This document shows positions 41,266-52,488 of a stretch of DNA of 64,000 nt, in pieces. The translations under genes and the position numbers were made by a program. The notes beneath the pieces were generated by a model. That model saw nothing but the letters and a program-made list of their open reading frames with translations. It was not told the origin of the DNA and ran no database searches. Every line of letters starts with the position of its first letter. Positions within the stretch are counted from its first letter, which is position 1. Where the stretch lies: NCBI GenBank assembly GCA_022843465.1, contig JALHNO010000006.1:1-64000 (forward strand), read 5' to 3'. Source of the stretch: Pseudomonadota bacterium. GTDB lineage: Bacteria > Pseudomonadota > Gammaproteobacteria > Xanthomonadales > Ahniellaceae.

Positions 41266-41586
41266 ATGGAAGTGTCTCTCACCGAACTGCGGCAGCGTCT
41301 GTTTGAACTTGCCGATCGCGTGCTTGAAACTGGCGAGTCCATCGTCATCACGCGACGCGGCAGGACCTTGCGCATCGTCCGCGACGAGGTGCAGCCAAAG
41401 ACGTTTTCCCGCCTGGCCAAGCTGCGCAGTCTGCCGCCGCAGGCCTATGAGATCGGCCCCCCGCTGGATCCTCATGAGTCTCCTGCGCAGTGGTCAGAGC
41501 TCGACAGCGTCGCCAACGAGCCGGCCGCACCCTTCCTCGCGAAGCCGAGTCGGCGGTCAGCGACGTCGCGTGCGCGAAAAAAGTGA
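41266..41586 (+). CDS. Phd/YefM-type antitoxin
   Basis: A 106-residue protein. The N-terminal half (EVSLTELRQRLFELADRV, then ESIVITRRGRTLRIV) is the Phd/YefM DNA-binding fold: helix, helix, beta hairpin. The C-terminal half is longer than usual and ends in a basic tail (KPSRRSATSRARKK), with the toxin-binding segment likely between. GCAGAGA upstream serves as a modest ribosome site. The PIN toxin gene begins 13 bases later. A palindrome in the promoter supports autorepression. Confidence 0.8.
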   Translation: MEVSLTELRQRLFELADRVLETGESIVITRRGRTLRIVRDEVQPKTFSRLAKLRSLPPQAYEIGPPLDPHESPAQWSELDSVANEPAAPFLAKPSRRSATSRARKK

Positions 41587-41599
41587 CGTCGAGTAGATC

Positions 41600-41980
41600 G
41601 TGAGCATCGTCATGATCGACACTCATGTAGCGGTCGCGCTCTACAAGCGCCGATTTGCAGGTCTATCCAGGGCGGCGCAAAGACTGCTCGATGGATCTGC
41701 GACTCGCTATTCCCCGATTGTGACGCTGGAGTTGGAGTTGCTGAGCGAGATTGGTCGGGCTCAGGTGGAAGCTGAAACGGTTTGCCAGTACTTGAACGGC
41801 GAACTGGATATCACCGAAAGCCCGGAGCGTCTGAGTGACATTGTGCGGCATGCAATGCCGCTGCGCTTCACCCGCGATCCATTCGATCGGCTGATTGTCG
41901 CCCACGCCGATCTGCTGCGGGCGCCGCTGATTACGCTGGATGAGCGTATGCACCAGTACTACCGGCGCGCGATCAGGTGA
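41600..41980 (+). CDS. PIN-domain toxin (VapC-like)
   Basis: A 126-residue PIN-domain ribonuclease. The acidic active-site residues are in order: Asp in MIDTHVAVAL, Glu in VTLELELLSEIG, Asp in RDPFDRLIVAHA and Asp in LITLDERM. VapC-type toxins cut tRNA or rRNA when the antitoxin is lost. The given start is a GTG; the ATG at 41612 is also possible. It is paired with a Phd/YefM-type rather than a VapB-type antitoxin, a known mixed pairing. The pair sits in the interval that separates kbl from tdh. Confidence 0.83.
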   Translation: MSIVMIDTHVAVALYKRRFAGLSRAAQRLLDGSATRYSPIVTLELELLSEIGRAQVEAETVCQYLNGELDITESPERLSDIVRHAMPLRFTRDPFDRLIVAHADLLRAPLITLDERMHQYYRRAIR

Positions 41981-42031
41981 TGTCGTCCCCGGGATGCGGT
42001 GATCAACACGGTTGCCGTGCCGGCAAAGCCC

Positions 42032-43066
42032 TCAATTCCAACTGCACACCACCTTGCCGCAGTTGCCGGCTTCCATCAGGTCGAAGCCCTTCTGGAAGTC
42101 GTCGATGTGGATCTGGTGGGTAAGTACCTTCTGCAGCGGAAAACCGGTCAGCAGCATCTGGGTCATCTTGTACCAGGTCTCGTACATGCGCCGCCCGTAC
42201 ATGCCGTGCAGCACCAAACCCTTGAAGATGACCTTGTCCCAATTGATGCCAGCGCCATTGGGGAGAATGCCGAGCAGGGCGATCTTGCCGCCGTGGTACA
42301 TGCAGTCGAGCATGTCGTTGAACGCGCCCTGATGCCCGCTCATCTCGAGCCCGACATCGAAGCCCTCCATGTGCAGGTCCTTCATCACATCCTTGACCGA
42401 CTGCTTGGACACATTGACCACGCGGGTGGCGCCCATGTCGGCGGCGAGCTTGAGTCGATAGTCATTGACGTCGGTCACCACGACGTTGCGGGCACCGACG
42501 TGCTTGCAGATACCGGCCGCGATGATGCCGATCGGACCGGCGCCGGTGATCAGCACATCCTCGCCGATCAGGTCGAATTCGAGCGCGCAATGCGCGGCAT
42601 TGCCGTAGGGGTCGAAAAAGGCCGCAAGTTCGGATGGAATCTGATCAGGGATCGGCCAGAGGTTGCTTGCCGGCATCGCGATGTACTCGGCGAACGCGCC
42701 ATTGCGATTGACGCCGATACCGACCGTATTGGGACACAGATGTTGACGACCGGCCCGGCAGTTGCGGCAGACACCGCAGACTATATGGCCCTCGGCCGAC
42801 ACCCGTTCGCCAACGCGATAGCCACGCACGCCATTGCCCATATCGACAATCCGGCCGACAAATTCATGACCGATCACCAGGCCTGGCTTGATGGTCCGCT
42901 GGCTCCATTCGTCCCACTTGTAGATGTGCAGGTCGGTGCCACAGATGGCAGTCTTCTCGAGCTTGATCAGCACGTCGTTGGGGCCGATCTCGGGCATTGG
43001 AACCTGTTCCATCCAGATCCCCTTGCTGGCTTCGCGCTTCACCAGCGCCTTGATCATCTGTGGCAT
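42032..43066 (-). CDS. tdh: L-threonine 3-dehydrogenase Tdh
   Basis: A 344-residue zinc medium-chain dehydrogenase that oxidises L-threonine to 2-amino-3-ketobutyrate with NAD+. Catalytic zinc ligands are Cys and His in [15 protein letters not shown] and GHEFVGRI; the structural zinc Cys set is [15 protein letters not shown]; the NAD loop is [11 protein letters not shown]. The start at 43066 has GGAG six bases upstream; an ATG eight codons earlier is less likely. It is separated from kbl, its partner in threonine-to-glycine conversion, by about 4 kb. Confidence 0.95.
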   Translation of the reverse strand: MPQMIKALVKREASKGIWMEQVPMPEIGPNDVLIKLEKTAICGTDLHIYKWDEWSQRTIKPGLVIGHEFVGRIVDMGNGVRGYRVGERVSAEGHIVCGVCRNCRAGRQHLCPNTVGIGVNRNGAFAEYIAMPASNLWPIPDQIPSELAAFFDPYGNAAHCALEFDLIGEDVLITGAGPIGIIAAGICKHVGARNVVVTDVNDYRLKLAADMGATRVVNVSKQSVKDVMKDLHMEGFDVGLEMSGHQGAFNDMLDCMYHGGKIALLGILPNGAGINWDKVIFKGLVLHGMYGRRMYETWYKMTQMLLTGFPLQKVLTHQIHIDDFQKGFDLMEAGNCGKVVCSWN

Positions 43067-43144
43067 ATCGGTCTCCGGTTCAGGGCGCAATTATAGAGCC
43101 TGCATGATCAAGCCGCGGTGGCCGCGTGCGCCTACAATGGCTGG

Positions 43145-44089
43145 ATGTCCGATTGCCGCCCTCCTGCCATTTTTCTGATGGGTCCAACCGCCGCGGGCAA
43201 GACCGATCTGGCGGTGGAACTGGTGCAGAACCATCCGCTCGACATCATCAGTGTCGATTCGGCCCTGGTCTATCGTGGGCTGGAGATTGGCGCGGCCAAA
43301 CCGGGCCCGGAGGTATTGCGCCGCGCGCCGCATCGCCTGATCGACCTGTGTGCGCCGACCGAGGCCTACTCGGCAGCGGATTTTTGCCGTGATGCCGCCG
43401 CCGCGATGGAGCAGAGTCGTGCGGCGGGCCGGGTTCCGCTGCTGGTTGGTGGCACTGGCCTGTACTTTCGTTCCTTGCAGCGTGGGCTTTCCGCGTTGCC
43501 GGAGGCTGACCCCGATGTGCGCAGCCGGCTTGAGGCCGAAGCCGCCGAGCAAGGCTGGGGGGCGCTGCACGAGCGTCTGCAGCGGCTCGACCCGGCGGCA
43601 GGCGCACGCATCCACCGCAACGACCCGCAGCGCATCCAGCGTGCGCTCGAAGTCATCGAGATCAGCGGCCGCGGCCTCAGCGAGCAGCAGGGGCGGCGGC
43701 GCCCAAGTCTGCCATTCCGGGTGCTCAAGTTCGCGCTCTGCCCGGCCGATCGCAGCGTGCTGCATGAGCGGATCGCACGGCGTTTCGGTGCGATGGTCGA
43801 GGCCGGCCTGCTCGCCGAAGTGGCGGCACTGATGCGGATTCCTGGAGTCCACGCCGATCTGCCCGCCATGCGCGCCGTTGGCTACCGTCAGGCCTGGCAG
43901 CATCTCAGCGGCGAACTGGCGGCCGCCGAATGGAAGGAACGCGGCATCTTTGCGACCCGGCAGCTGGCCAAACGCCAGATCACCTGGACGCGCAGCGAGC
44001 ACGATGCCTTCTGGCGCGATCCGGGTGTGGCGAGCGCGCGCGCCGACATTGCCCGCCTGATTGCCGGTTTCTGTGGCTGGTCCGGTTGA
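43145..44089 (+). CDS. miaA: tRNA dimethylallyltransferase MiaA
   Basis: A 314-residue enzyme that adds dimethylallyl to A37 of tRNAs reading UNN codons. The P-loop GPTAAGKTDLA is at about residue 13-22, followed by ISVDSALVYRGLEIGAAKP and PLLVGGTGLYFRSLQ, and late RAVGYRQAWQHL. TACAAT at 43133-43138 ends six bases before the ATG, which suggests a leaderless message. It heads the block miaA-hfq-hflX-hflK-hflC-DUF2065-purA, the same order as in E. coli. Confidence 0.95.
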   Translation: MSDCRPPAIFLMGPTAAGKTDLAVELVQNHPLDIISVDSALVYRGLEIGAAKPGPEVLRRAPHRLIDLCAPTEAYSAADFCRDAAAAMEQSRAAGRVPLLVGGTGLYFRSLQRGLSALPEADPDVRSRLEAEAAEQGWGALHERLQRLDPAAGARIHRNDPQRIQRALEVIEISGRGLSEQQGRRRPSLPFRVLKFALCPADRSVLHERIARRFGAMVEAGLLAEVAALMRIPGVHADLPAMRAVGYRQAWQHLSGELAAAEWKERGIFATRQLAKRQITWTRSEHDAFWRDPGVASARADIARLIAGFCGWSG

Positions 44090-44349
44090 GCCGGCGCCCG
44101 CTCTGCCGGTGGGTTACCCCTGTCAGAAGTCATGATTGCCGGAAAACCGGGGCTGAACGGGGTATGAGCGGCGCTTGATTGCTGAGGTTTCGTCTCCATT
44201 CCTTGCTAAAGTGATTGTGCGTCACTGGACCCGGCTCCTGCACCGGTTCGGGTCCCGGTGACGCCCACAACCGCTTGCTGGCAGTTGCCGCATCAGGCGC
44301 ACTTGCGCCGGTTGACGATCATTACGTGTGGTGCCCTAGGAGAACAAGA

Positions 44350-44610
44350 ATGAGCAAAGGCCAGTCGTTGCAAGATCCCTTCCTGAATGCCCTGCGTCGC
44401 GAGCGTATTCCGGTGTCCATTTATCTGGTCAATGGCATCAAGCTGCAAGGAACCGTGGAGTCGTTCGACCAGTTCGTCGTATTGCTGCGCAATACCGTCA
44501 GCCAGATGGTCTACAAGCACGCCATTTCGACGGTAGTTCCGGCGCGCAATGTCCGGGTGGATGGCGGTACCCACAGCAATGATGGACCCGGCGACAGCCA
44601 GGACAGCTGA
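44350..44610 (+). CDS. hfq: RNA chaperone Hfq
   Basis: An 86-residue Sm-like hexameric protein that pairs small RNAs with mRNAs. Sm1 ([20 protein letters not shown]) and Sm2 ([11 protein letters not shown]) are fully conserved, with the rim Arg residues RRER. A short acidic-polar tail (about 70-86) replaces the long disordered tail of enterobacteria. AGGAG lies upstream of the ATG. A 260-base leader after miaA probably holds a separate promoter. Confidence 0.97.
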   Translation: MSKGQSLQDPFLNALRRERIPVSIYLVNGIKLQGTVESFDQFVVLLRNTVSQMVYKHAISTVVPARNVRVDGGTHSNDGPGDSQDS

Positions 44611-44616
44611 TACCTC

Positions 44617-45936
44617 TTGGACTTCTTCAATCGATCCAAAGCGGGTGAACGGGCTCTGCTCGTGCAACCGCACGCACCCGGTGCCGATGCTGCCGACGAA
44701 CTGGCCGAGTTCATCGAGCTCGCCCGCTCGGCTGGAGCTCAGGTTCTGCACACCGTCAATGCCAGGGTGGAGCGACCCAATCCGCGCTTCTATCTCGGGT
44801 CGGGCAAGGTCGATGAGCTCGCCGCGCTGCGCGCCCAGCACGACGCCGACCTGATTCTGGTCAATCGCGCGCTTGGCCCGGTACAGGAGCGCAACCTCGA
44901 GGCGGCGCTGAAGTGCCGCGTGGTCGACCGTACCGGGTTGATTCTCGACATCTTCGCCCAGCGCGCGCGTACCCATGAGGGCAAGCTGCAGGTGGAGCTT
45001 GCACAGTTGCGCCATCTGTCGACCCGCCTGGTTCGTGGCTGGACCCATCTGGAACGTCAGCGCGGTGGTTCGATCGGTCTGCGCGGTCCCGGTGAAACCC
45101 AGCTCGAGCTGGATCGGCGCATGCTGGCTGATCGCGTGAAGGCGCTGGAAGCCCGGCTGGAAAAAGTTGAACTGCAGCGTCACCAGTCGCGGCGTCGTCG
45201 CGAGCGCGGGCAACTGCCCGTCGTCACCCTGGTGGGCTACACCAATGCCGGCAAGTCCACCCTGTTCAATGCGGTGACCGGTGCCGGCGTCTACGCGGCC
45301 GACCAGTTGTTTGCGACACTGGACCCGACCCTGCGCAAGCTCGAGGGTCTGGCCTCAGGGCCGGCGATTCTGGCCGATACCGTCGGCTTCGTCCGCGATC
45401 TGCCCCATGATCTGGTCGCTGCATTTCGCTCCACGCTATCGGAAGTGCGCGACGCCGACGTGCTGTTGCATGTGATCGATGCCTCCGATCCCGACCGCGA
45501 TCTGCGCTTCGACCAGGTCAACGAAGTGCTCGCCGAAATCGGTGCCGCCGATGTTCCCCAGGTCATTGTCTACAACAAGATCGATCTGGTCGAGGGCGCG
45601 CTGCCCCGGCGCGAGCGCACCGATGCCGGCACGACCGAGCAGGTCTGGGTCAGCGCGATGAGCGGCGCCGGCATTCCCCTGCTGCGCGAGGCGCTGGCTT
45701 CGGTGCTGGGCGCCGAGCGCTGGCATGGCAGCCTGCATCTGCCGATGGACGCGGGCAGGTTGCGTGCCCGTCTGTTTGCCGCCGGGGTGGTGCAGGCCGA
45801 AACCATGGACGATGGCGGCTGGCATCTGGATATCGATGCGCCGCGCAGTCTGCTGTCGCCGCTGTTCGGGCTTTCCGATGGGGATGGCGAATGGCTGCGC
45901 GAGCGCTTGAAATTCCCGGAACTGGACACCAGATAG
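44617..45936 (+). CDS. hflX: Ribosome-associated GTPase HflX
   Basis: A 439-residue GTPase that splits stalled or heat-damaged ribosomes. The N-terminal HflX domain has NPRFYLGSGKVDEL, the middle coiled coil includes RGPGETQLELDRR, and the G domain has GYTNAGKST (G1), DTVGFVRDLP (G3) and NKID (G4). Translation appears to start at TTG 44617, six bases after the hfq stop, with the hfq end acting as ribosome site. The next usable in-frame ATG is far inside the domain. Confidence 0.94.
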   Translation: MDFFNRSKAGERALLVQPHAPGADAADELAEFIELARSAGAQVLHTVNARVERPNPRFYLGSGKVDELAALRAQHDADLILVNRALGPVQERNLEAALKCRVVDRTGLILDIFAQRARTHEGKLQVELAQLRHLSTRLVRGWTHLERQRGGSIGLRGPGETQLELDRRMLADRVKALEARLEKVELQRHQSRRRRERGQLPVVTLVGYTNAGKSTLFNAVTGAGVYAADQLFATLDPTLRKLEGLASGPAILADTVGFVRDLPHDLVAAFRSTLSEVRDADVLLHVIDASDPDRDLRFDQVNEVLAEIGAADVPQVIVYNKIDLVEGALPRRERTDAGTTEQVWVSAMSGAGIPLLREALASVLGAERWHGSLHLPMDAGRLRARLFAAGVVQAETMDDGGWHLDIDAPRSLLSPLFGLSDGDGEWLRERLKFPELDTR

Positions 45937-45991
45937 TCAGGGCTGCGGTGCGCTGACCGTCGCTTGCTATGCGTGCTGGGGAATGGACGGT

Positions 45992-46020
45992 TTGCCGGAC
46001 TCCAGTCGGCTACCTACAAT
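45992..46020 (+). promoter_or_regulatory. Candidate promoter for hflKC
   Basis: TTGCCG (45992-45997) and TACAAT (46015-46020) are 17 bases apart, giving transcription from about 46027 and a leader of about 44 bases before hflK. This would let hflKC-DUF2065 be made independently of hflX. Confidence 0.45.
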
Positions 46021-46070
46021 GCCCGGCGTTTTGCTTAATCCCGGTCGCCCGCGACCCAATGAGAACGGAC

Positions 46071-47210
46071 ATGGCCTGGAACGAGCCTGGAAACAACAAG
46101 AAGCGTGACCCCTGGCAGGATGGCGAACAGCCGGACCTGGAGGAGACACTGAAACAGCTCAAGGATCGCTTTGGGCGCTTCTTTGGTGGCGGATCGGGCT
46201 CGGGCCTGGGTCTCATCGTGGTCATCGTGCTGGCTCTGGTCGTCGTCATCGGCCTGTTCGACTCGTTCAAGCAGATCAACGAATCGACCCGTGGTGTGGT
46301 GCTGCGTTTCGGCAAGGTCCATCGCGTGATGGGCGCGGGTCTGCAGCTCAAGTGGCCGCGCCCGATTGAAGAAGTGCTGGTGGTCGAGACCGCCCAGGTC
46401 AAGAGTTTCTCTGCCCCTGGCGTGCGCATCCTGACCAGTGACGAAAATTTGCTCGACATCGATTTCAACGTGCAGTATCGCGCTGCCGATCCGGTGAAGT
46501 GGCTGTTCGGCGTGCGCGACCCCGAGGTGACGATGGGAGGTGCCGCCGAGAGCGCGGTGCGCCAGGTCGTAGGCGCCAACACCATGGACAAGATTCTTTC
46601 CGAAGAGCGCACGGCAATGGCCAGCGCCGCCAAGGCCGAATTGCAGAGCCTGCTCGATCGCTATGACACCGGCATTGTGGTGACTGGCCTGAATTTCCAG
46701 AATCTGCGACCGCCGCAGAAGGTGCAGGCTGCATTTGACGATGCCATTGCGGCGCGCGAGGACAACCAGCGCTTCAAGAACCAGGCCGAGGCCTACGCCA
46801 GCAAGGTGGTGCCCGAGGCGCGTGGTCTCGCGGCCCGTATCCGCACGGCTGCCGAAGGCAGCAAGCAGGCCGCGATCGCGCGCGCAACTGGTGATGCCAA
46901 TCGTTTCGAGTTGCTGGTTGCCGAGTATGCCAAGGCGCCCGCGGTCACCCGCAAGCGTCTGCTGCTGGAAACCATGCAGGAAGTATTGAGCAAGAACCCC
47001 AAGGTGATGGTCGATGTCCGCGATGGTGGCAACAGCATGATGTACCTGCCGCTCGACAAGCTGCTGCAGAACGCGGGCGTGGCGCCCGCCCCGACGGTGC
47101 CGGTCAACAGCACGCCGAGCATCCGCGCGACCCCGGCACCGGCGATCGAGCGGCCAGCGCGCGATCCCAATGAAGATCCGCTGCGTTCTTCCAGGGAGCC
47201 GCGCCAATGA
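46071..47210 (+). CDS. hflK: FtsH protease modulator HflK
   Basis: A 379-residue single-pass SPFH/prohibitin protein that forms the cage around FtsH together with HflC. The N-terminus AWNEPGNNKKRDPW is the hallmark of HflK and fixes the start (a second ATG lies four codons earlier). A membrane helix (about 45-68) is followed by the SPFH domain and a long helical part; the C-terminal tail is Pro-rich and disordered. Its stop overlaps hflC by four bases. Confidence 0.95.
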   Translation: MAWNEPGNNKKRDPWQDGEQPDLEETLKQLKDRFGRFFGGGSGSGLGLIVVIVLALVVVIGLFDSFKQINESTRGVVLRFGKVHRVMGAGLQLKWPRPIEEVLVVETAQVKSFSAPGVRILTSDENLLDIDFNVQYRAADPVKWLFGVRDPEVTMGGAAESAVRQVVGANTMDKILSEERTAMASAAKAELQSLLDRYDTGIVVTGLNFQNLRPPQKVQAAFDDAIAAREDNQRFKNQAEAYASKVVPEARGLAARIRTAAEGSKQAAIARATGDANRFELLVAEYAKAPAVTRKRLLLETMQEVLSKNPKVMVDVRDGGNSMMYLPLDKLLQNAGVAPAPTVPVNSTPSIRATPAPAIERPARDPNEDPLRSSREPRQ

Positions 47211-48067
47211 GAAACCTGATCCTGATCGGTATGCTGGGTCTGTTCCTGCTGGCGGTGAACAGCGTGTTTGTCGTCCGTGCCGGCGAGCGCGCCGTGCTGC
47301 TGCAATTCGGTGCCGTCAAGCGTGCCGATTTCGAGCCTGGTCTGCACTTCAAATGGCCAGGTATCCAGAGCGTTCGCAAGTTCGAGCGGCGTATCCTGAC
47401 GCTCAACCGCGATCCGCAGCGTTATCTGACTTCGGAAAAGAAGGACGTGCTCGTCGACTTCTACGTGAAGTGGAAGATCAACGATGTCTCCAAGTTCTGG
47501 ACCGCATCCAGCGGTGAAGAGACTCTGGCTGAGAGTCGCCTTGAAAACACTGCGCGCGATGTGCTGGGTCGCGAGATCATCGCGATGGAGCTGAAGGAAG
47601 TCGTCGCCGATCAGCGCTCTTCGCTGATGGATGCCATGCGCGTCACCCTCAACAAGACCGTGGGCGAACTCGGCATCGAAGTGGTTGATGTCCGGGTCAT
47701 GAGCATTGCCTTGCCGGATGAAGTCAGCCAGAAGGTGTTTGACCGCATGTCGACCGAACGCGAGCGCGTTGCCAACGATCTGCGCTCCAAAGGCATCGAG
47801 GCGTCCGAGCAGATCCGCGCGACCGCCGATCAGCAGGTGCAGGTCGAAGTCGCAGTCGCCGAGCGTGATGCCCAGCAGATTCGTGGTCAGGGTGATGCCG
47901 AGGCCGCAGCGATCTACGCCGCTGCCTATCAGCGTGATCCCGAGTTCTATGGTTTCTATCGTAGTCTGGAGGCCTACCGCAGCGCCTTCGCCAACAACGA
48001 CTCGGTGCTTGTGCTCGATCCCAAGTCCGAGTTCTTCCAGTATTTCGGCGAGGCCGGCAAGCGCTGA
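47207..48067 (+). CDS. hflC: FtsH protease modulator HflC
   Basis: A 286-residue SPFH protein, partner of HflK. The N-terminal membrane helix (ILIGMLGLFLLAVNSVFVV) and SPFH domain (VRAGERAVLLQFGAV) precede the coiled coil and the conserved Tyr-rich end (YQRDPEFYGFYRSLEAYRSAF). ATGA overlap with hflK shows coupled translation, as expected for a 1:1 complex. Confidence 0.95.
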   Translation: MRNLILIGMLGLFLLAVNSVFVVRAGERAVLLQFGAVKRADFEPGLHFKWPGIQSVRKFERRILTLNRDPQRYLTSEKKDVLVDFYVKWKINDVSKFWTASSGEETLAESRLENTARDVLGREIIAMELKEVVADQRSSLMDAMRVTLNKTVGELGIEVVDVRVMSIALPDEVSQKVFDRMSTERERVANDLRSKGIEASEQIRATADQQVQVEVAVAERDAQQIRGQGDAEAAAIYAAAYQRDPEFYGFYRSLEAYRSAFANNDSVLVLDPKSEFFQYFGEAGKR

Positions 48068-48085
48068 TCGCGCTGGAGCGCAGGC

Positions 48086-49733
<1,648 letters not shown>

Positions 49734-49763
49734 GGCAAGCGGGATATTGCCGTCGGGTCGCGC

Positions 49764-50621
49764 TCAGTCGGCTTCGGCTGCTGCCTCGCGACCCTGCTGG
49801 CGAATCAGTGCTTCCTGACGGGCGTCCTCGATCGACATCATGATGTCGCCGACATCGGCGCGGCGCTCATCGAATACGAAACGCCCGCTGAGCTCTGAAT
49901 CGGGCCGCAGTTCTCCGTTGGCGTACAACGCCCACATTTCCTCGCCGTAGTGGGTGTCGTTCAGATCGCTGGCCGCGCGCCCCAGGCAGTCGCGCAGATT
50001 GTGCACGTCACGCAGCAGCATGGCGCGCGCGGCGTTATTGCCCTCGGCGCTGACGACCTGCGGAAAATCGATGATCACCGGGAATTGTTCTCCGACCAGA
50101 ACGTTGTACTCCGAGAGATCGCCGTGGATCAGTCCTAGGCAGAGCATGCGGACGACATCACGGATCAGCCGGGTGTGGAATTCGCGCGCCTGCTCCGCGC
50201 TGAACTCGACCTCACCGAGGCGCGCGGCACTGAAGCCCTCGGCATCGGTGACCAGATCCATCAGCAGGACGCCATGGAAGTAGCCGTGCGGCCTCGGCAC
50301 CGATACGCCAGCCGCCGCGAGCCGGTAAAGCACATCGACTTCGGTGTTCTTCCATGCGGTTTCCTGTTCGCGGCGACCGAACTTGCTGGCCTTCACGATC
50401 GCGCGGGTCTGGCGACTGCCGCGGATCCGGCGTCCTTCCTGGTACTGCACACGCGCCTGAAAGCTGCGCTGCGCCATGTCCTTGTAGACCTTGGCGCAGA
50501 GCACCTCCTCGCCCGCGCGCACTACATACACCGATGCTTCCTTGCCGCTTTTCAACGGCCGCAGTACCTCGCTGATCACACCATCATCGATCAGCGGCTG
50601 CAGGCCCTTCGGGGTTTTCAT
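49764..50621 (-). CDS. RIO1-type serine protein kinase
   Basis: A 285-residue RIO kinase. ATP-binding SGKEASVYVVRAG precedes the lysine in LCAKVYKD; a RIO-type insert (QYQEGRRIRGSRQ) follows; the catalytic loop is LIHGDLSEYNVL and the metal loop IIDFPQVV. Bacterial members such as Pseudomonas PA4780 are linked to stress or virulence; ribosome roles are known only for archaeal and eukaryotic RIO kinases. The gene is convergent with purA. Confidence 0.9.
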   Translation of the reverse strand: MKTPKGLQPLIDDGVISEVLRPLKSGKEASVYVVRAGEEVLCAKVYKDMAQRSFQARVQYQEGRRIRGSRQTRAIVKASKFGRREQETAWKNTEVDVLYRLAAAGVSVPRPHGYFHGVLLMDLVTDAEGFSAARLGEVEFSAEQAREFHTRLIRDVVRMLCLGLIHGDLSEYNVLVGEQFPVIIDFPQVVSAEGNNAARAMLLRDVHNLRDCLGRAASDLNDTHYGEEMWALYANGELRPDSELSGRFVFDERRADVGDIMMSIEDARQEALIRQQGREAAAEAD

Positions 50622-50722
50622 TGCTTGCTCTTTGCATTGCCGGTCATGCAGCCATTATGGGTGATCCGGGCTGAAGCGCGAGCGACCGCGTGCCTGCCGG
50701 GCTTCCGATCGGTCCGGCGTGA

Positions 50723-51259
50723 TCAGTCGGCAGGTCTCGGACACCCTGAACTGCTGCACTCGGCGGACGCGACGCCGGGATCGCTGCCGACGGATTCGGG
50801 TCGGTACTCGGCAATGGCGGCCATGATGGCCGCGCCCAGCGCGATGTCATCGAGTACCCCGAAATGCTGCAGGCAGAGCCGTCCATCGCGGTCGATCAGC
50901 AGGGTGGTGGGTGTCCCCTGCATCGAATAGGCAGCCATCGTTCTGGGAATACCGGTGCTGCCATCGGCTGCGTCCAGCCCGATCGGGAAGTCGAGCCGGT
51001 ATTCGTGTGCGAACGCGCGCAGCGCGGCCATCGTGCCCTGCACTTCGTGGTGCTCGAATACCGAATGCAGGCCAATCACCGCAAGCTGGCGCCTCGAAAA
51101 CATCTGCCGGGCGCGCTGGGCCTGGGGCAGGGCATGACTGACACAGGCCGGACAGAGCAGTTGGAAGACTTCAACCAGGACCACGCGTCCGCGCAGCGCG
51201 GCCAGCGAAAAATCTGCTGGTGCGTTGAGCCAGGCATCGGTGTGGAATTCTGCAGCCAT
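50723..51259 (-). CDS. Thioredoxin-fold redoxin (TlpA-like), cytoplasmic
   Basis: A 178-residue thioredoxin-fold protein with the active site LLCPACV (CPAC, near residue 35) and the cis-Pro region SMQGTPTTLLIDRDG. No signal peptide is visible, unlike most TlpA proteins. A C-terminal extension of about 30 residues ends in a Cys-containing tail (AECSSSGCPRPAD). A thiol-disulfide or peroxidase function is likely; the partner is unknown. The start MAAEFH is preferred to an ATG three codons earlier. It is divergent from the deacetylase-like gene. Confidence 0.72.
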   Translation of the reverse strand: MAAEFHTDAWLNAPADFSLAALRGRVVLVEVFQLLCPACVSHALPQAQRARQMFSRRQLAVIGLHSVFEHHEVQGTMAALRAFAHEYRLDFPIGLDAADGSTGIPRTMAAYSMQGTPTTLLIDRDGRLCLQHFGVLDDIALGAAIMAAIAEYRPESVGSDPGVASAECSSSGCPRPAD

Positions 51260-51535
51260 CGGATACACGGTTGGCGCCCTCCAGCGGATGCCACGAGTAT
51301 CCTCTGAATCGGCAGCGCGCTGCGAGAGCCGGCTGAGCGGGGAACAGGATGCCGGCGTTCACGGGTCTGGCAGCCGCCGGTCCGAGTGGTCGACAGCAGG
51401 CGCTGCTGTGTGCAGAGCCTGCTCCCGTCCAGGCGGTCGCCGGCTGGCTGTCGCGGAATCTGATTCGGATCCGTGCGTAAATTCTGTTCAGCCCGCCCAG
51501 GCGAGGTCCCGTTCCAGTCCGCCAGGAGTCTTTCG

Positions 51536-52402
51536 ATGCCCGCGCCGCGTCTACCCGCCTTGCCCGTTTATTTCACACCCGCCATGGTGGCGGACTCGCA
51601 TTCGTTCTCGCCCAGTTCGGCCAAGCCTGCGCGCGTACTCGAGAGCTGGAAACGCATGGGAATTCCGCTGGATGTGCGGCCACCGCGTGCCGCCACCCGG
51701 GCCCAGCTGGAGCGCGCCCATGATCCCCGCTATATCGACGACGTACTGACGCTGCGGCAGGAGAACGGCTTCGGCAATCGCAATGCCGAGGTCGCGGCCA
51801 GTCTGCCGTATACCTCCGGTGCGATGCGCGAAGCGGCGGTCACTGCGATCTCCAACGGCCGCGTCGCCGTCGCCCCGGTGTCCGGCTTTCATCACGCCTG
51901 CTATTCGGAAGGCGGCGGCTACTGCACGTTCAACGGACTCGTGGTTGCCGCACGCGCGCTGATCGACGAGGGACTGGCGCGTCGCGTCGGCATCCTCGAC
52001 TGCGATCACCATTATGGCAACGGCACCCACGACATCATCAACCGGCTGCAACTGGGCGACTGTGTGCAGCACGATACCGTCGGCGCCCTTGAGTTCCACA
52101 GCGAGCAGGCCGAGCCCTTTCTGCAAAACCTCGGCCGCCGGGTCGGTGCGTTTTCCGGCTGCGACGTTCTGCTCTATCAGGCAGGTGCCGATCCGCATAT
52201 CGATGATCCGCTCGGCGGCTGGCTGACCACCGCTCAAATGGTGCGCCGAGATCGCATCGTGTTCGAGGCGGCGGCGATCATCGGACTGCCCCTGGCCTGG
52301 AACCTTGCCGGCGGCTATCAGGAGCCGCTGCGGCGGGTGCTCGATATCCACGACAACACGCTCCGTGAGTGTTGGCGTGTGCACGGCCTGGCGGGCGGCT
52401 GA
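51536..52402 (+). CDS. Histone deacetylase-family hydrolase
   Basis: A 288-residue class II-type HDAC-fold zinc hydrolase. The active site looks complete: FHHACYSEGGGYCTFN, the zinc ligands Asp and His in LDCDHHYGNGT, Asp in GADPHIDDPLGG and the catalytic Gly-Tyr segment LAGGYQ. Bacterial members act on acetylpolyamines, acetyl-lysine or related amides; substrate is not evident. AGGAG is seven bases upstream of the ATG. Confidence 0.88.
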   Translation: MPAPRLPALPVYFTPAMVADSHSFSPSSAKPARVLESWKRMGIPLDVRPPRAATRAQLERAHDPRYIDDVLTLRQENGFGNRNAEVAASLPYTSGAMREAAVTAISNGRVAVAPVSGFHHACYSEGGGYCTFNGLVVAARALIDEGLARRVGILDCDHHYGNGTHDIINRLQLGDCVQHDTVGALEFHSEQAEPFLQNLGRRVGAFSGCDVLLYQAGADPHIDDPLGGWLTTAQMVRRDRIVFEAAAIIGLPLAWNLAGGYQEPLRRVLDIHDNTLRECWRVHGLAGG

Positions 52403-52488
52403 TCCGTTGTGACGCCGTGCCGCGGAGGCAAGCCAGCCAGCCGCGGTGAATGATTCGAGTTCACTGGACGTGATATGGAGATGATTCC

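Noticed and set aside
39880-41475. Open frame of 531 codons opposite the beta-helix gene
   Set aside because: Crosses the beta-helix gene and the antitoxin promoter without a conserved motif.
41200-42000. Insertion sequence or integron near the toxin-antitoxin pair
   Set aside because: No transposase, terminal inverted repeats or target duplication found.
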